A stretch of DNA of 64,000 nt from Eremophila alpestris peregrina (Eukaryota; Chordata; Aves; Passeriformes; Alaudidae): the NCBI GenBank assembly GCA_009792885.1, contig WMCF01000029.1, forward strand, positions 7,606,503-7,670,502, written 5' to 3'. The translations under genes were made by a program, and so were the position numbers. The notes under the pieces are model-generated. The model was not told the origin of the DNA and did not search any database. It worked only from the letters and a program-made list of their open reading frames with translations. Of the stretch, positions 11,901-26,900 are shown piece by piece; position 1 is the first letter of the stretch, and each line of letters begins with the position of its first letter.

Positions 11901-14900
11901 AGGGTTTTTGTATAGGCTATTATAAATTCTCTTTACTTTTAAAAAAATAAAACTGAAAATAACCCTCAGCTCTGGTCATGAGTGGACATTTAAGATCCTT
12001 CCTCATGGCACCAAGTTTCACTTAGTTCTTGCATCCCAGCCATGATTTCTGGTTGATCTATCTGCAGTGTATTTTAAAAAGAAGTCCATTCACCCTCTAA
12101 TGAATTAAAATGGATGTAAGTGGAGCAGTAAGGTGTGCCCTTCCCCAGTCCCTACACTTAGACCAACTTCCTACTTAGCAACAGTATGGACTAACTGCTC
12201 AACTCCATTTCTGAACAGTGAATCTCCAAATCTGTATTTTAATACTGTTCCTATCCACTGCTCACTGGCAAATCTTTTTATGACCTCTGTTTTGGAAGGA
12301 AGGAGGAAACAGGTTGGTTTTGGGCAGTAATTAATGTCCAAAAACTGAATGTCATGTGTCTTTTAGCAGCATGCAGACTGCCATGTTGCCTCAGCTGTCA
12401 CTGTAAGGTTATGAAACTCCTTGCTAAAGCTGGGTCATGTTTGTTAAAAAGTCTGAAAAAGAGAAGGTGGAGTCTGCCAGCACAAAGTGTGTGCTCTGTG
12501 AAATAGAGGGGTGAGATAGACCCAAACCTCATCTTTTCTGTCCAGAAACTGCATTTTGCATAGCTGAAAATGGCAGAATAAATTCCTGAGTAAAATACAG
12601 CATTTAAATGGTAATATCCTCAAAATATTTTCTGGGCAATGATGAAAGAGCTTTCTGGTTTGCAGATCAGTTATATTTAGAAAGCTTATTTCCCACCCTC
12701 GCTGCTTCCAGGCAGAAATGTAAGCATCATTGTTGTATCTTGAAATATCTAACAGGAATAACTTTTCAGAGGCATTGACCTTGCTGTAGTGGCAGGTCAC
12801 CCTAGAGGGAAAAGATTGAAGCAAATTACTTTTGTTAAGATGCAGATGATTTGCAAGTGCTGACAAGGTTTTGATGTATTTAATGGTACAAGTGATCTTG
12901 GTATTATTCCTAAGAACTGAGCCTGCAGTCATACTCGTGTGTGCAGCAATCCTGTCAGTTCCTGAGCTGAGTGAGGTCGAGCTGGGTAAAGACCATCATG
13001 GGAAAACTCAAAGAAAGTGTTGCAGGAAATGATACAGGGCTTTGAGTCAGAGCTGCAGCTCAGTGGAATGGTTTGTTGTGCTTACTGGAGATTGAGGTCT
13101 TGCTGATGACCACCTGAGGTGTAGGCCATAAAAATGCAAATGAGAACTCTAATCTCTTGGAAGAGACTCCAAAACTCTGCCTTCTAAAAGTGTTTATTTT
13201 TAATCTGTCTCCTGTTACTGGATTGCATAGCATTGATTCATTGGTCCTGCTTTCTTTCAAAAACTTGTATTCATCTCATGGGACCTTTTTGTGTTTGGCA
13301 TGGGAATGCGAATTGTGACCATTAGATATTAGAAAGTAAAAATATTTCTCTTGTAACATTATAGGCCCCTGGATTTGGATTTGGTATTGCAATATCTGGA
13401 GGAAGAGATAATCCTCACTTTCAGAGTGGTGAGACATCAATAGTTATTTCTGATGTGCTGAAAGGAGGCCCAGCAGAAGGACTGCTACAGTAAGTGCCAA
13501 ACTATACCTGGGTTCTGATTCGGGGGCATTCATCTTTGTCAGTAGTACCTTAATCTCCTGATTGTTCTGGTCTCAAGTTGTCTGTCTGTAACTCTGGGAT
13601 GTAGTAGCTTTGTAATACAGGCAGTTTGCTCAGGGACACCTATTCACCAGTATTTTCTTCTTGGCATAAAGTATTTATACTGCACATTGTGATGTTTTCC
13701 ATGTAGAGAAAATGACCGTGTTGCAATGGTTAATGGAGTTTCAATGGATAATGTGGAGCATGCATTTGCTGTTCAGCAGCTGAGGAAAAGTGGGAAGAAT
13801 GCCAAAATCGTAAGTGAATGTCTTGAAGATTTAAAGTTCTGTAGTTATAGAGCAAAAGTGAAATAGTGTAATGTCTGCTATAAAATATGGGCATAATGCA
13901 AGGTACTTGAATAACACCTGTGTGATGTTTCAGGTTTAAGTGATAATCATGGCATGTTTATCAAGTGGGTCACTCAAAATGGTTTTTGAAGTGTGAATGA
14001 TGATGATTGCATAGTGTGGCATGGGATAATTCAGACTCCTTTTCTTTATGTGGAGTTCTCAGATTACCAAATGGTAGCAAGTCAGTGTTGTTAAATATTT
14101 GTTTACTTTGTTGGATGCACTTTTACTGAGTTTTTTGAAGGCTAGTGTATGCTAAAGGACAAGTTGTTCGGGCACTAACACAGTTCCTTTTGTGCTCAGT
14201 AAACAGTTTGCCAAAATAAAGTATAATTACCTTAATTCCTATAATTTTGTAGGCTTATTCGAAGTGGTTGGTTTTTGAACTTTTGCAAAAAACAGAGTAG
14301 GTCATCACCAAAGGCTAGTAATCCAGCTTTCTGTAGAAGTTTGGGGGTTATATTACAAAAAAATAGAACAAAAAATGCATAATGTTTAGAAGTTTCTTAA
14401 TTAATGAAAACAGACTTCTAGGACTTGTAGAAAAGCTTTTTTGCTGACAAATTTTTAGTGAATTTGTGTGCTTTAATGCAGTTGCAAAAAAAGTGTTATG
14501 TTTTGCATTTGTAGATTTGGCAGCAATTCTTTAAGCTTACAGAAAGCAATGTAGCAAGCTGTGCAGGGCTTTCAGAATCTTAAATATTTGGTGTACTTAT
14601 GTTAAAAAAATGTAATTAGTGAAAACTTTATGGTAGAACTTGGTTTGGTTCTGTACTACATAGCAAACAAATCTCTGAACAAGGCCTGGCTCATATTCTG
14701 GACCCAGCTGTCTAAGTTGTTCAAACCAACTTTGAACTTCCAGAGCAACTGCTCCCTTTCCTCCATGTCTTGCATAAACGTTTCTTTGGAAGACTGGGAG
14801 ACTTCAAAGTTGAAGAGAATTACTGTCAATAGCATACTGAGTATACACTAGATTACATGTTAGCAAAAAAGGGTTTCAGCAGTGCCAGTAACTGACTTTG

Positions 14901-17900
14901 TGGTTTTAAGCAAAGAGGGTATTCAAATATGCAGCTCTGAAGAAGAATATTGTGTTGTGCTACAAAGGCTGTTGATAGTTACCCTTTTGCCACTTGTGCA
15001 AAAACATTTAAAAAGGAGTAAAAACTGTTGAAACAGGTTTCTAGGAATGTGTATTGATAAGCCTCCTGTATTAACTGGATATAATTTTATAATGAGGATG
15101 CAGCAATTCAGAGCATTCACAACTACATGTGCATGTTTGGAACGCTGGGATTAGCTTGGCCTCTGACATTCAGTGACACCATGGGCATTGCCCAGGCAGA
15201 GGCTGATGTGTGCCGTTGGTTGTAGACTATCCGGAGGATGAAGAAGATCCAGATCCCGGTGACTCGGCCGGATCCAGAGCCGGTGTCAGAGAACGAGGAT
15301 GACAGCTACGACGAGGAGATCCGGGACCCCCGGAGCAGCCGCGGCGGGGCCGGCGCCGCCCGGAGGCACGAGAAGAGCTGGGTCCGGGAGCGCAGCGCCA
15401 GCAGGGAGAGGAGCTTGTCTCCCAGGTCAGACAGGAGGTCTGTCACCTCCAGCCAGCCCGCCAAGCCCACCAAAGTCACTCTGGTGAAATCCAGGAAAAA
15501 TGAAGGTAACCTGTGTGTGCATCTCTTGCTAAAACTTTAGCTGGTTTTTAAAGGCTGGCTGCTTCACTCAGTGCTGTGTTAATGGCTATGTGGGCTGAAT
15601 GAACTGTGCTATTACCAGTTTGCTCATTTTACAGCAGCTGGCTCAAAACACAAAAAGTGCTACTGTATTTCTGGTGCTGTTTTTCATATTACAGAGTCTG
15701 TGTGCTTAGTTAAGGATAAAGTATTATATAGTGTAAACAAATCCCAACTGCAGCCAACATCTGGTAGGCAGCAGCTACACACCTACACTTTCACTGAGTC
15801 TTTAGCGGGTGTCTTGTTTGGAGGGGAAAAATTGTAGGTAGCATTTAACTTAAGCTATTGAATAACATCTCTGATGTTATTGGCAGTGTTGGAAAAAGAG
15901 ACTGATATAATGGTAAAGCTAAACATATTGTGCTTACAGCCCATTGTTCACTCTCCTCTTTGTGTTGCCTGTGTAAATGCTGTATGAAAGTGTTGTAAAT
16001 CTCTATATACCTCCCTGTTTTCAATTGTAACTTCATCAGTTTTCTGTTTTCTTCTGTTCCAAAGAGTATGGTCTGCGGTTGGCAAGTCACATATTTGTGA
16101 AAGAAATATCACAGGATAGCCTGGCAGCAAGAGATGGCAATATCCAGGAAGGAGATGTTGTGCTGAAGGTACAGTATGTGGTGGTGGTGGTTGTTCAAAG
16201 GCAAAACTCACTGATACAGCTCTGCCTAGAACTGGCTATGTCAGTAACATGATTATAGTTATTAGAAGGTGTGTCACTTTTCATTAAATTATTTCAAAGA
16301 TCACATTCAATATGAATCAACTTCTCTAAGGAAAGAGGAATTACTAAGTCTTTTTGGTAATATTCCTTTAGTGTTATCAGACAAATAATGCCCACTGTTA
16401 ATACATAATAAAGACTGCATAAAAAAGTATGAAGCTTTGCTTAGTTGTAAGTAAAATGTTGTGGAACTGTCCTATTGTGCAACACTAAAACTTGCCTTCA
16501 AGTTAATTTTTTTTTGTTTGGTTGGGTTTTTTTAGAACTAAATATACCCAGGGGTTCATTTCTTGTGCCCCATCCCTGGCAGTGTCCCAGGCAAGTGGAT
16601 GGGACTTTAAGCATCCTGAGTGGGAGCTGTGCCTGCCCATGGCAGGGTGGTTGGAACTAGATGGTCTTTGAGGTCCCTTCCAACTGAGGCTGTTCTATGA
16701 TTTTTAATTCACACTAACAATTTTTGTTTCAAGATAGTGCTGTGGATGTTGTTGGTGCAGAAAAATGGACTGTTCTTTGCTCTGTTGAGTATAGCAGTGC
16801 TGGTTCAAAAAACATAACTAATCTTTTACAAGTTCTGTATTAGTGCTAGAAGCTTTGACTTTAAAAGTTGAAAATAATTTTCTATATTATGCAATATTTA
16901 GGATGAGCCCAGTGGTCTTCCACTGTATTATGGTAATTTGCTCAACTATTTCTAAATATTATCAGACCACTCTTTTTGCTGGAGATTCAGTGGGGTTTTT
17001 TTAGTAGGTTTATATCTGTTCTTTTTTCCTGCTCTATTCCAGATAAATGGCACAGTGACGGAAAATATGTCCTTAGCAGATGCCAAAACATTAATAGAAA
17101 GGTCAAAAGGCAAATTGAAGATGGTTGTTCAGCGAGATGAACGAGCCACACTGTTGAATGTCCCTGATCTTTCTGACAGCATTCATTCTGCTAATGCTTC
17201 AGAAAGAGATGGTGAGTATAAAAACTTGGTTTCTAAAGAGGAACGAGCCACACTGTATTGTCAAGATGAGAAATACCTAAGTGGGATGAGAGGGTGGGGA
17301 GGAGAAGACTTAGGAGTAAGATTGTAATATGGGTAAATTTCTGTTTGAATGTGATTGAAATCCACACCTTCAAAAACCGTGGAGAAAAAGATGCAGTCCC
17401 TATTCTTGTGGCTTCTTCAGGAATATTAAATTTTGGTTTTGAGTAATACTAAGCATAGATTTAACATCTTCATAAGAATTCTCTGCAAAAGCTTATTCCC
17501 ATTTAAGCAGGTCATGCCACCATTTAAATTACAATCATTTCATGACAAAACAACTTTTATTTAACAGACATTTCAGAAATTCAGTCGCTGGCATCAGATC
17601 ATTCCAACCGATCACATGACAGGCCCCGCCGCAGTCGTTCACGATCTCCTGACCAGAGGTCAGAGCCTTCAGACCATTCCAGACATTCTCCACAGCAGCC
17701 CAGCAACGGCAGGTGATGGCAGCATTGTATTATTTTTAAATCAACTATTTAATGTAACATATAAGTTGTAGCAGTGCTTGGATTTATGTGGTGTAACAAA
17801 TGTGCAGCAGGACTGCGAGAGCAGCAATATGACATTCTTTGTCTCGAGAGATGCAGATAATAATGATCCAAATATTTTAGATTTGAGGAGAGACTGAGCC

Positions 17901-20900
17901 TTTCTTTAGTGCTACATCTTTTTTAAACGTAATTGTAGAGCATGGTTGTATGAATGACAATGTAAGTTTGCTAGCAATATGTGTTAGTGAATAATATGTA
18001 GTTGTATTTTGGTTTTAGAAAGCAGTTAGCTGTGAGGAGATTTGAGATGACCTGTAGCACAGTTCCTGTTGCATGTCCAGCCTGGGTAAACTTGGTGAAA
18101 TCTTGCTTTGTTTAGGCATAGGGATTATCTTTTGTTTCTGAATACATTTAGTTCCACAAAACAAGGTGTATTACACAGCAGGTTTAGCTTTTACACTCTA
18201 CTTTTTAATATTTGAACTTGGTAATGGAACATTGATTATAATTCTTCAGTGTGTAAGTCTACTTTTATATGAATTTAGAGACAAGTAATGTACTGTATGG
18301 TTAGGAATTTTTTCTCCTGTCCTATGAAACTTTAGTCCTGAATAACAAATCTGCCCAGTTTTGCATTTTCACAGTTTGCAAATAGACTGATTTATTGAAA
18401 TAGCATTTCAGTGTTGGATTTCAAATTCTACTCAATATTTGAAAGAGAAAAGTTTATCTTCTGGCTCTTCATAATATGATAGAGCAGAAATTAGAATTGA
18501 TCTGTGCAAATTCCAAATTCAGACCCTATATCTGGAGATTTTTTAGATGCTGTTCAAGAACTCTGAAAAAAACAAATTACAGCTGACTGTTTCATGAAAG
18601 ATATGCCTGATTGCTTATTAATAATTGGTTTGCCAAGGGGAAAATAATGCATGTTCAAGGCTTTTAGAGTCTTTTACAGATCAATACAACTGCAAAAGAG
18701 ATTGTACCTGCATGTTCACCTGCTTGGGGTTATGAGTTACAGATATTTTTGCTTCTCTTTTATGTACATTGTTCAGAGGGACCACGAGGCATGAAAGCTT
18801 GTTTTCAAGCAGGAACCACATTCATGGAATAAACTTAAAAGCAGGGTCCCAGAGGCAGGGCTTTGATTGTGAAGGTTGTGAGATCTTTGTCCTATTTCAA
18901 AACTGTGTGTCTTGAAATGCATTTCTAGTGCAGTCTGATAGGGCTTGTTGAGGGAGGAACAAAAAAATCCATCAGAACTGGAACTATGAGTGACTTAGCC
19001 TAGTGTTAGTGCTTTCCTGTCCTATTGCAGTGGTTTAGGTAGATGGTCACTTCCTCCCTTTAGGCCAAACTGTTGGAAGAATCAAATCCTCCCCAAGAGG
19101 GAACTTTTGAAGTTATCTCAGCTCTGAATGCATCCGTTCTATCTTCTTTATGAGCAAGAGCTGCTTTGGCATGGCTTGACTTCCTGTGCGACATGTCCCT
19201 TTCAAGATCAGAAAATCTGGGCCCTGAGCCATGTCAAGAAAAACATGCTGAGAGCAACTTCTCTTTGTACTGGTTGTTTGTGCAAGTTTAAATCTACTGT
19301 AAGATCAAATTAGTTGTTAACTACTTATTCTTTTATGAATTTGGTGGGAAATATGGAGGAAGAAAAAGGTTTGAGAACGGGCTGAGGAAGAAAGAGCTGT
19401 GCAAAAAGTCTTCCAACTAAGCTTAAGGAGGATGTTAAAAATGCATTGAAGATAATGAGTCTTTATTTAGACACTGTTCTGCCAAGTGTTTGTATGTTAA
19501 TGAGGAGGGAAATTCCAGGGGAATCCTCTTAGTCCTTTCATACAACCCTAAGTACAGACTGACATTTCTGTGTGTGCACCAGAGTACAGAAATCTGCTAA
19601 CAGGTCTGCCTCAGTGTTGCTTTGGGGTCTGGCAGGGTCTGCAGTGTTGTCCCCCTTTCAGTATTCCTCACTGGTATGTAGATCAGGCTGCTAGCAGTGT
19701 TCCTGAATATGGAGTTTCCATTACAGTTGTTGTTTGATCATTCTGTCAAAGCATTAAATAGCACTTTAGTTTTCTTTAGGCTAAAGGAAGTTCACAGTTG
19801 TCTCTTGAACAGTCTTTTAAAAACTCAAATTAGAAAGGATTTTTCTTAACTTACTAACAGAAAGGGCTGTGCTTTGTATAACCTATGAGGAGTTTTACTT
19901 AAAGTTAAAATGAGCAGAAGAGGTCTCTGCTCCTAAGCTGGAGAGGACCTCAGGATAAGTATCACATATCCTTTCTTAGCCATCTGCTCTTACTGCTTGC
20001 ACTAGGAAGCTGTTGAGCTGGGTAAGCTTTTGATGTGACCCATCCTAAAGACTGGCATTTAAAGGCAGGTACTGCCAAACCTGCCAGATGATATCTCTGG
20101 GCTGCCCTTTACTAACTGAAAACTCCTGCTTGGGAATTCTGTCTGCTATGCTGACTTCCTCACCTAGGTACTGGAATAGCAAACACATCCTCTGAGATGT
20201 TTTACACTTGAGTCTCACCAAAAAAAAATGTAGTAGCTTGAAGAAATCACTGTAGAGATCATCATTATTTGTGGAAGGATGAGGCTGACTTCTGCAATAC
20301 CACTGTCAATTTATATGTAGCACAAGAGATTGGTTCTTTTGTCCATTTTCAAAACAAGCTGAAAAATTAGGATATAAGATAAAAATCAGCCCTATTTTGA
20401 ATGTCTTTAGGAAGATGCTACTTTGCTCTTTTCTTATGCTAAAGAGTTTGAGATATGCTCAACACACATTTGGGAAGAGCCTGTAAGTTCATATTTTCCA
20501 TAACTTCTGCAGAAACAAACCTTGTGTGTTGCAGGTCATCTCTTGTTCTGCAGCAGTAGCCCTAACATATAGCTGATTGTATTTTGTAATTTGCACACAG
20601 TGAAAAACGTCAGGGAGAGGAAGTGAGGTAAGAGGGGCCCTGACACAGCACAGATGTTAAACAATAGTGTCACAGTGCACACAGGGAACAACACTTGTGT
20701 CTCCTGGGAAGTGCAGCTGTCAGTTTTTAACAAGTTTCCCTCACCTGGAACCAGTGGTGGCATCAAGTTGTTTCCTGTATCATCTTGTAATGTGAAATAT
20801 CCAGAGCTTACTGGACAGTTTAGGCAAAGTCAAGAAAAAAAATCTACTCCCCTGTTTTTCTGATGTTTCCTTTTTGTTCTATCAGCTTTTTCCCATTTGA

Positions 20901-23900
20901 ACTTTCATGTCTTAGGTAGAGTAGACCTGGCCTTTTGCAGGCTTTTGGGTTGGCAGGGTGTATTTGCCTGAACACAGCAGCAGCCCAGGAACCTGTTGCT
21001 TCAGATACTCACCTGACTATTTGGTGCTGTGCCTTCAGTGTCTGCATTTTAGTTACTGTTCTTGAGAGCTTCTACATTTGCATTCTCTTGATGTGTGCAG
21101 GAACTAAAGCAGCATAAAATTACACTGGGTTTGGACTGTGTAGAGGAAATGTAAAATGAATTTTGTCTTTGTGTAGTAACTATAGTTTTTTTTTGCCTTA
21201 TTTTTAAAGCAAAACAGATATTCTTACTTGGGAATAATGCTCCTTTCAAATGTCAGGAGATGGTTCAAAACAGGTAGAGAGGGCTCATGGGGAAATTTGC
21301 TGTAATGTCTTATTAACTAGTGCTCATTATCCAGAAATCTCTGGGGAGTGGAATTAGTTGCAGCTTACAACACTACAGAACTTCTTTGTTTCTAGGACAC
21401 TTAGCATGCATTTAAATAGATAAATATATGTATCTGTTTTTAACAAGCCAGGAACTATTTTCAAGGGAAGGACCAGTCCAGTCATGTTTTAGTCTGGTAC
21501 TGTCTAGTTTATGCACCTAAACTGGAAATCCAAAAGAGGAGTAACAAAACATCTATCAGTGATGTTTGGGAATGAAGTAGAAGGATAAATGGTTACTTTC
21601 CATTTTGTTGCACATAGTAGTTTTAGCATCCTTTTAATCAACTGTGGGAGCCTCCAAAGGGGACTTTATCTGGATAGAAAGAGGCATAAATAGGGATTTT
21701 AAAAATTAAACTACTGTGCTTGTTTTTATCAATGACTTGCAACAAGATGGTTGTTTATAATTCAAGAGTGCTTCTCTTCACAGTTTGTTGTGGTGATTGG
21801 AGTACTTTTCTGTATTTTGTTTGGCTGCCTTCAGGCTTATGGTTTTAAAAGTGGCAGAGGAATGCACTGAGAAGTTGTAGTATGTCTTGACTGAATATTA
21901 CATTTTAAACTTAATTTTGCTTCAGGAAAGCACATTCTACTTGTGTTTCAATTTTTGTAATTTCTTTTATTCTTTGCTGCATGTCTTGGATGAGAAGACT
22001 GGCTGGAATCTGTTTTCTGAAGTCATAGTTCCAACACTTGAAGCATTATTTCTGATTAGGATCTTACCAGTGTTAACTCTGTATGATGAGGATTTGATCC
22101 ATTTGTGCTTTATGGGCAGTGATGCTCATTATTGCCCAGTAGCACCATCTAGCTGTTGGTAGATGTGCAGAACTTCTCTCTCTTTTCCCTCCAGTACAGA
22201 CCTCTCCTTTATGAGAGCAGATGGGCTTGTACCTACTGACCAAGCCATTGTTATCCTGGAGAAAATACCTTTTTCCTCCCCTTCTTGGCAAGTCAGTCTG
22301 GTATTACATGAAAGGCTGCTATTTGTCTGTCTTATTTCAAATACTCTTTAAATCGTTGCTTATTTGCCAGCTCCCAGGAAGAAAACTTTATTTTCCTAGC
22401 TCTTTATTAATATTCATCTGTTCCAACCCTATTAAATTATTTAGTGTTCATCAGATAGCAGTGTCTTGGTTAACATTTCAGCATGTAGCACATGTTCAAT
22501 TCTGCTGTGGTACAGCTGGTAGTTGTAGCTCAATACAACTATATAAGAACACCTGATCTTTTGAACTCAAGGAATAGAAATTGCATTCTGTGGAATTTTC
22601 CTTGCTTTCATCATTTAAAAACAAGAGCTTACTTTAACTTGTCCTAAATTACTTCAGTTTGCACTCTGAGTGTGGATAAGAAATGCATAATAAGCAACAA
22701 ATTGTCTTTTGAGTGAAATGTGTGGTTGAGAAGCACTCCCCTCTTGTCATAGCTGTGAATTGAAGGCCTTGTCCTCTCTGAGGAGATGAGAAATGAGGAA
22801 CATATTTATGTGGGCCTTGGCAGGGCTTTGCAAAGATAGAAGGTGCCACACCAGCAGCACTTGTGTTTCAGGGCAGCTGACACACAAAGGAGCAGGTAAA
22901 TTAGCTTGGTCACAGCAAGGCCTAAGAATTAAGTCTAAAAACCCATGATTTCTTCAGGAAGGAATGAGGAAAAGACCATTGTAGTGGACTTTCTTCCCTT
23001 TGCTTCTCAATTCCTAATATATCTATGAATATACAGCATGTGTGTGTGACTTGTGTGCTTGAGGCAGTGAGCAGTCTGTCACCCCGTGCTGCTGCTCTCT
23101 TCACTGCCATATCCTGGCAAGTCCTTTGTTAGTGTGCTTTTAGGGACAAAACACTAGGATTTAGAAATGGTAAAAACTATTAATAATGTGATAGTCTAAG
23201 AGCCAAACCTTCCTAAATAGTAACAGTGATACCTTATCCTCAGCTTGATGAATGAAAGGATTTATTCTTTAGTCTCAGTAGGCTGAGATCATACAAGCAG
23301 TTCTGTATGCAGAGTGGAATCTTTTTCTCTAATTTAGTCATCGAAGCAGAGACGATGAGAGAATAACTAAAGCAGGAGCTGTCTCTACACCTGGAAAGAA
23401 TGCAGATGATACTTCTAAAACTGTGGAAGAGGTGACAGTTGAAAGAACTGAAAAACAAACTCCACCAATCCCAGGTAAAAATACTAAAATATATTAAATA
23501 TGCATGTTGTTGAGAATGGATGACCAGTAAGGGCTTAATGCTCTTGCATATTTGTGGAATGACTTTCAAGTCTTAAAACAGACCAAGTCCTAATTATTTT
23601 TATTTCTGAATACAAACAATGTTTGTACCCATAATCCCATTTATATCTTAAGAGTTTTGGTCCTGAAAACCTAACTTGTGGGGTCTTTCATTATATGGGA
23701 CTCATATTTCAGTGTTTAAGTTTGTAGTTATAAGTGATGGTTGCAAAAAGAGTTTTGTACTAATTACTCAGGCAAGGTTAAACTCTGTCATTTCTTTTCT
23801 GAGTGTTCAGCAATAAATATGTTCTTATGGGTTACTGTAGCAGACTATATTTATAACAATGATGTAGTTAAGCCTGTTTAGAGCTACTGTTCCCAAGATT

Positions 23901-26900
23901 CAACTCAAAACACTGCAAAATGCTTTGTTCATGTAGCACTTAACTACAGTCATGGACCAAGAAGGCAGGTTAACAATTGCAGTACAGCTAATCAAACCAG
24001 AACATAATCTCATTGCCTTTTCCCAAAAGGGAAGGATAAACTAAATGGCAGCAGATGAAAGCCAGATGGTGTGAAAAAGAGTAAAAAACCAAACAAAAGA
24101 TGATACAGGACACTGTTCTGGGCAGGCTAGCACTTACAAGATTTTTGTTTACACAATGAGGCACTTCAGTGAAATGACAAGTGGAGAAAGGAGCTGTGCA
24201 GATGGTTTAGAGGGAGCTGTACTGAAAGGTTGGGTGCAATGAGAGAAAGCACATTCAAGCTTGAAAATATTTGAGGACCTAAGGGATGAGCAGTGACACT
24301 TCTGCATGTAGTAGTCAGTAGATTAGTAGTAGATTCCAGTAGAAGAACTGGATGGGTTATGATGTTAATAGACTCTGAAACATCTTGAAAATAAGAACAG
24401 TAGGTTTGTTGAGTGTCTTCTGTTGTAAGTTTTGTAATATTTTAGGTGGGTCTAAGTGGGGTAGAGGGAAGGCTACTGAAGAAGTCATTAACTAAGTCTT
24501 AACTAAGTTAAACTTCACATTTCCGTCTTTAAATGACCAAATGGACATTGGAAATCTTTGGTATTTTAACAGAACCAAAGCCAGTGTATGCACAAGGAGG
24601 TCAGCCAGATGTGGATTTACCAGTCAGTCCATCTGATGGTCCTTTACCCAATTCAACCCATGAAGATGGAATGCTTCGGTAACGTATCTCTGAACTCTGT
24701 GTGAACCTGCCTGCTTCTCCAGCAAACCAAACTTCTGTCCAGGGTACTCAATTACCTCTCTGTGCTCTGATATCTTGGCCAGTATCCTGTCCCGACCCTT
24801 CTGTTCACAAATAGGATGAAGACATGAGATTTATTCCTGAGCCTTGTTGGCACTTACACTGAGTATTATACCATTTTAAAGTCTATTTATTTCTGTGGAA
24901 AGTAGCTCTTAGAACAATCAACAGGTGAAAAGCATTTGTTGGGTTTGTCTCTCCCTGGGCACTCTCACTCCTCCTTTCCTGTCCCCATCTCCAAAGAGAG
25001 GAAAGTTCCTGGAGTATGTTCTTTACCTTTTATAGTAATTGGAGAGCAATGAATAAAAGCTACTGCAGAAATGTGCAGTGTCCCAGCATGGAAATAAGCC
25101 TACTTCAGCTGGGATCTCCTTTATGGACATTAGTATACATGAGAAGAGTTTCTAGTTTCGTTTGACCTCAAATTCATCTTGATCTCTTCAAAGCCAAAAT
25201 AGATCTGTATGCCAGCACAGCTTTTTAAAAGGAAGAATGTTTTTGGCAGAGAGTGTCAATGTCTCACATAAACACCGAGTGTAAGACAAACAAACAATAC
25301 TAAACATGTACATGCAGGTGGGTTTTTTGGAGTGCTGCTGTTGAGCATGTTGTAATGCTGCAGTTGATAAGCAGTTAATGCTTATCACAGTATCCACTAA
25401 TTGACTAATGAGCAGATTACTTCTTTGCATGTTTCAAATTTACCAGGATATTTTGTGCTATTACACCAGTAAGCAGGATATTTTCTAAATTTCTAGGCCA
25501 AGCATGAAACTGGTAAAATTCAGAAAAGGAGACAGTGTGGGCTTGCGACTAGCAGGTGGCAATGATGTTGGCATATTTGTAGCTGGTGTTCTGGAAGACA
25601 GCCCTGCAGCAAAAGAAGGATTAGAGGAAGGGGACCAGATTCTCAGGGTATGTCAAAACTGTTAACATCACAAATGTTTTGTTGTACCAAAGAAGGTTTT
25701 CTTTCTGTAGGATTGAGTATTTTGCCTTTGCAGTTCATACACATTTTTTCTGTATGTATTTATTGGATAACTTACTCGGAGCAAAATCTCTTTTTACTTT
25801 ACTGTTGCTAGGAAGGTTAGTAAGTTTTTTTACTTGAAATTTTGTAGACTAATTCAGTTGATAAAGTTGTTTGATTTCATGCTGGGTGACAAAGTTGTCA
25901 GAGTGCTTTGTGGGCTACTGACGTATATAGGTGCTCCATAATGAGTGTAAAATGGCCAGCTACCTATTATCCTGGAAGCTGTGCTTTTATTGAAAAATAA
26001 AGTGGGACTCTTTAGAGGTACATGTATTTCTTGTATCTGAAATACATTCACTTGGTATGTCTGAAATTAAGTAAGAAAAGAATCATAGCAATAGATTCAG
26101 TTTTCATTGTATAATTAAATGTGTGTAATAATGTCATATGCTAAATCAAACTGATTGCTTCATTGATACCAGGTAAATAATGTAGATTTCACAAATATCA
26201 TCAGAGAAGAAGCTGTCCTTTTTTTGCTTGATCTTCCTAAAGGCGAAGAAGTAACCATTTTGGCACAGAAGAAAAAAGATGGTAAGTATTTGTATATTGG
26301 GAGTGATGTAGTAGACTGCTTAGAACAGCATTAAAAAGTCTAGTGGACAATAACTAACTGCTGGCTTGCAGGAAATTGGCACTTTGGTGTATTAAGTCCT
26401 TTTGGCTTTGAGATAGGTGGCCACTACAAATGGAGTAGAGACTGACACACACACACCCTAAACAAACAAACAAAATCCCAAACAAAAAAAATCCTCTTCA
26501 GAAATAACCCTTACCACCTAAATAACATCTTGGCATTATCCTTGGAGGAAGTGGAAGAGTCAGTTGTAGTTATGCCATTGAAAATTAATGATAATGCTGA
26601 TGTGTTTGGACATGCCAAATTCTTTTCTCAAGATTAATTCCTTCCAGGGTGAATAAAAGTAAGCTTGCCCTTGGATCAAATTTTTGACTATAAAAGTTGA
26701 ATTTGTGTTAGGAGAGTTTACTATAAATAGTTAAGCTGCTTAAAATAGAGCACCTCTGAGATGTTAAGGCTTCTTGAAGTAACAAGGAGAACTAAGGGGA
26801 GGCATTGCTTTGTGTAATTCTTGTGAGCATTATAACATCACTTGAACTTATGTAACACTTGATATTTTGGGATTTCTTTTCCTTCTTTCAGTTTATCGCC

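Larger units (their letters stand above)
13810..17042 (+). other. TJP1: TJP1 introns around W4 and W5
   Basis: This span holds the 1.4-kb intron 13810-15225, the 559-bp intron 15506-16064 and the 874-bp intron 16169-17042, with exons W4 and W5 between them. Apart from a CR1 tail at 16569-16702 they are AT-rich and contain nothing I recognise. Confidence 0.7.

Noticed and set aside
22221..22556. 111-codon ORF in the 5.6-kb intron
   Set aside because: Hydrophobic, composition-driven frame without homology or splice sites.
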